Assembly (NCBI GenBank): GCA_021202575.1 | Contig: JAJQCU010000032.1 | Location: 357 to 8,387, forward strand | DNA from: Lachnospiraceae bacterium | GTDB taxonomy: Bacteria; Bacillota; Clostridia; Lachnospirales; Lachnospiraceae | Reading direction: 5' to 3' | Length of the DNA: 8,031 nt | Shown here: positions 6,283 to 8,031 of the stretch, piece after piece | Layout of the letters: every line of letters begins with the position of its first letter | Numbering within the stretch: the stretch's first letter is position 1 | Notes under the pieces: model-generated | Told to the model about the DNA's origin: nothing | What the model saw: the letters and a program-made list of their open reading frames with translations, nothing else | Database searches by the model: none | Position numbers and translations under genes: made by a program

Positions 6283-8031
6283 TTATTCCCGCATTGTAAT
6301 GCCGTACAGCAACAGATTATATTCTGCCTTTGTTACCTGAAGCGAAATCCTTTTTACTTTTTTTCCCGTTTTCGTCTCCGCGCACAGGCAGTTAACCACA
6401 TAATGCTCACGATCCATATGATTGATAAAATATATGACCCGCGGCGCCTCTGACGCGCGTGGATTTATTCTTGATGGCCCATACCAGGCGCATGCACTGC
6501 AGACTTCGATGCCATTGCGCAGAGGAATTTCCTCCCTTTCCCCGTCCCGGTACTCCACTCCCAGAATTCCCATTTCCTCCCCATAGCCTCCATAGATCGG
6601 GAAGCCGGACGGCATACTCACATTCCCAATCAGATACAGACAGTCGGCATCACTGGAAATGTTCAATGAAAACGGGGTATGAACATCAATGACCAGCGGC
6701 CTCTCAGTCAGTTCCACCGGCAATTCACCCAGCATTTTTACCTCATCCGGAAGGACAGGGCCATATTTTAATACTCTCAGCCTCCTCTCATTAAATACAA
6801 AACGCTCAATAGGTTTTTGGGCCTGCTCAATCATTCTTTCCCAGGCCGCTTTCTGTCCTTCCGCTTCCAAACCATTCGAAAGAGGAATCGGGCTGTAATG
6901 CCCTTCCGGGACCTGGAGGCCGATGATTTCCAGGCTCCTCTTATCCCGGGGCTCTTTCATTCCCTCCCTGTAAGCTTCCCTGAAGACAGGCAGGCACATC
7001 CCGGGATTACGGTATCTGTCCACCAGCCCCTCCCTCAGCACACCGTCCCTGCACGCGGGAATATAGCGGTTAAATTCAAACACCTCCGCCCAGCACCAGA
7101 GGGCAGCGCCCGCCACCACCAGATCATCATCCGGATTTCTCCACATGGAAGTGAGCTTTCCGATAAATTCCCGCATAAGGTGAGGATTGTCATAGACGTA
7201 ATAACCGCCCCACTCCGTAAACACCAAAGGTTTATCATTTAACTGTGCGGCGCTCTCTTCCATCCGATCCCAGCCAGCCCCGTAAGGATGCATGGTATAA
7301 AAGTCAAATCCGCATTCCGTAAAGTACTTTTTCGTCATCGGAATGTCCATGCAGTTTGCCCCTGAGACCATCCTGCCGGGATCCTCCGCTCTACATACCT
7401 GTGCGGCGGCGCGCAGGTATTCCTCCGTAAAAAAGCACTCATTAAAGCTGAGCCAGCACCCCACCGAGACATGATTCCGGTCTCTTCTGACTGTTCTCTT
7501 TAAGACCTCCAGGCTGCCTTCGAAAATTTCCTTTTCCCTGACATCCGACCACCACAGGCCGGGCTCCTCCGAGACCAAAAGCCCCGTCTCATCCGCGATT
7601 TCCAGTATCTTTTCGTGGTGCTGGTAATGGACAAGGCGGACATAATTTACCCCTGCCTCTTTGATCATGCGCATGTCTGTCCGCATCTGTTCCTCTGTCA
7701 TCACATGTCCCTGGTCCCCGAAAAGGTCATGCCTGCAGACGCCGATCAGGAAGAAAGGGTCTCCGTTGCGCAAAAGACGTTTTCCGGAGGCCTTAAACTC
7801 CTTGAAGCCGGTCTTTATGACACGCGTGTCAAGCTGTTTTTCTGTATCAGAAAGAGTCACCGTAAGCTCATATAAGTACGGAGTATCCGGCCTCCACAGA
7901 AAAACTTCATCCACAGAAAAGAGAAGTTCTGTATTCTTTTCCGCCGCTGCCTGCCCGCGGAATGCCACATGCCCAAAAGGATCCCTCGATTCCGCCAGAA
8001 CAGGTTCATAATGGGCGTCTGCTGGTCCAAG
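6283..8031 (-). CDS. Family 2 glycoside hydrolase, C-terminal 582 residues (5' end outside window)
   Basis: A retaining beta-glycosidase whose N-terminal sugar-binding domain and part of the first immunoglobulin-like domain lie beyond the window edge. The visible protein begins in that Ig-like domain, ending near L-W-R-P-D-T-P-Y-L-Y at 45-54. The TIM barrel follows: G-V-C-R-H-D at 97-102, the acid/base Glu198 in L-S-F-N-E, and the nucleophile Glu273 in F-T-E-W-G-G. Beyond about residue 360 is a roughly 220-residue C-terminal region, apparently beta-rich, that I do not recognise. GH2 members include beta-galactosidases, beta-glucuronidases, beta-mannosidases and others; the nucleophile context T-E-W-G-G does not let me choose. 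A GTG at 7968 is internal, because the open frame continues upstream to the edge with Ig-domain-like sequence. It ends 21 bases before the GH3 start, so the two are almost certainly co-transcribed. Confidence 0.9.
   Translation of the reverse strand, partial: LGPADAHYEPVLAESRDPFGHVAFRGQAAAEKNTELLFSVDEVFLWRPDTPYLYELTVTLSDTEKQLDTRVIKTGFKEFKASGKRLLRNGDPFFLIGVCRHDLFGDQGHVMTEEQMRTDMRMIKEAGVNYVRLVHYQHHEKILEIADETGLLVSEEPGLWWSDVREKEIFEGSLEVLKRTVRRDRNHVSVGCWLSFNECFFTEEYLRAAAQVCRAEDPGRMVSGANCMDIPMTKKYFTECGFDFYTMHPYGAGWDRMEESAAQLNDKPLVFTEWGGYYVYDNPHLMREFIGKLTSMWRNPDDDLVVAGAALWCWAEVFEFNRYIPACRDGVLREGLVDRYRNPGMCLPVFREAYREGMKEPRDKRSLEIIGLQVPEGHYSPIPLSNGLEAEGQKAAWERMIEQAQKPIERFVFNERRLRVLKYGPVLPDEVKMLGELPVELTERPLVIDVHTPFSLNISSDADCLYLIGNVSMPSGFPIYGGYGEEMGILGVEYRDGEREEIPLRNGIEVCSACAWYGPSRINPRASEAPRVIYFINHMDREHYVVNCLCAETKTGKKVKRISLQVTKAEYNLLLYGITMRE

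Noticed and set aside
6817..7242. 141-codon open frame on the plus strand
   Set aside because: Antisense to the catalytic part of the GH2 gene, with no domain and no ribosome site.
7966..7968. GTG as a possible GH2 start
   Set aside because: The frame stays open upstream to the window edge, and a GH2 lacking its N-terminal domains would be unusual. The gene is cut by the window instead.

Overview
The window holds six genes, all on the minus strand and tightly packed. They look like one long carbohydrate-catabolic operon read from right to left. Reading in transcription order, the genes are: a family 2 glycoside hydrolase (5' end outside the window); a domain-swapped family 3 glycoside hydrolase; an UlaG-like metallo-beta-lactamase-fold hydrolase; a zinc-dependent medium-chain dehydrogenase; an FGGY-family sugar kinase; and the first 142 codons of a mannitol-1-phosphate 5-dehydrogenase-like protein (3' end outside the window).

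The organism is probably a Firmicute of the Clostridia, most likely a Lachnospiraceae-type gut bacterium. This is inferred from strong purine-rich Shine-Dalgarno sequences (AGGAGG, GGAGGG), roughly balanced base composition, the swapped-domain GH3 typical of rumen and gut clostridia, and long polycistronic glycoside-utilisation clusters. No marker gene in the window proves it.

Layout: GH2 (8031-6283) is followed after 21 bases by GH3 (ATG at 6261, stop at 3766). A 51-base gap leads to the UlaG-like gene (3714-2887). An 82-base gap, the largest in the window and containing a small stem-loop, leads to the zinc dehydrogenase (2804-1791). The dehydrogenase and kinase overlap by 4 bases (ATGA), as do the kinase and the MtlD-like gene. 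The last three genes therefore appear translationally coupled. No promoter, clear terminator, RNA gene, mobile element or CRISPR array was seen, and no gene-free stretch exceeds 82 bases.

Likely joint function (inference): neither GH3 nor any complete downstream protein has a signal peptide, so the pathway is probably cytoplasmic. The two glycosidases would trim an imported beta-glycoside. The dehydrogenase, kinase, UlaG-like hydrolase and MtlD-like enzyme would then process a released sugar, polyol or lactone through oxidation, phosphorylation, possible lactone opening and a second NAD(P)-dependent redox step. This set does not match a textbook xylose, mannitol or ascorbate operon, and the kinase lacks the usual xylulokinase substrate signatures. 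The substrate is therefore unknown and is the main point of interest.
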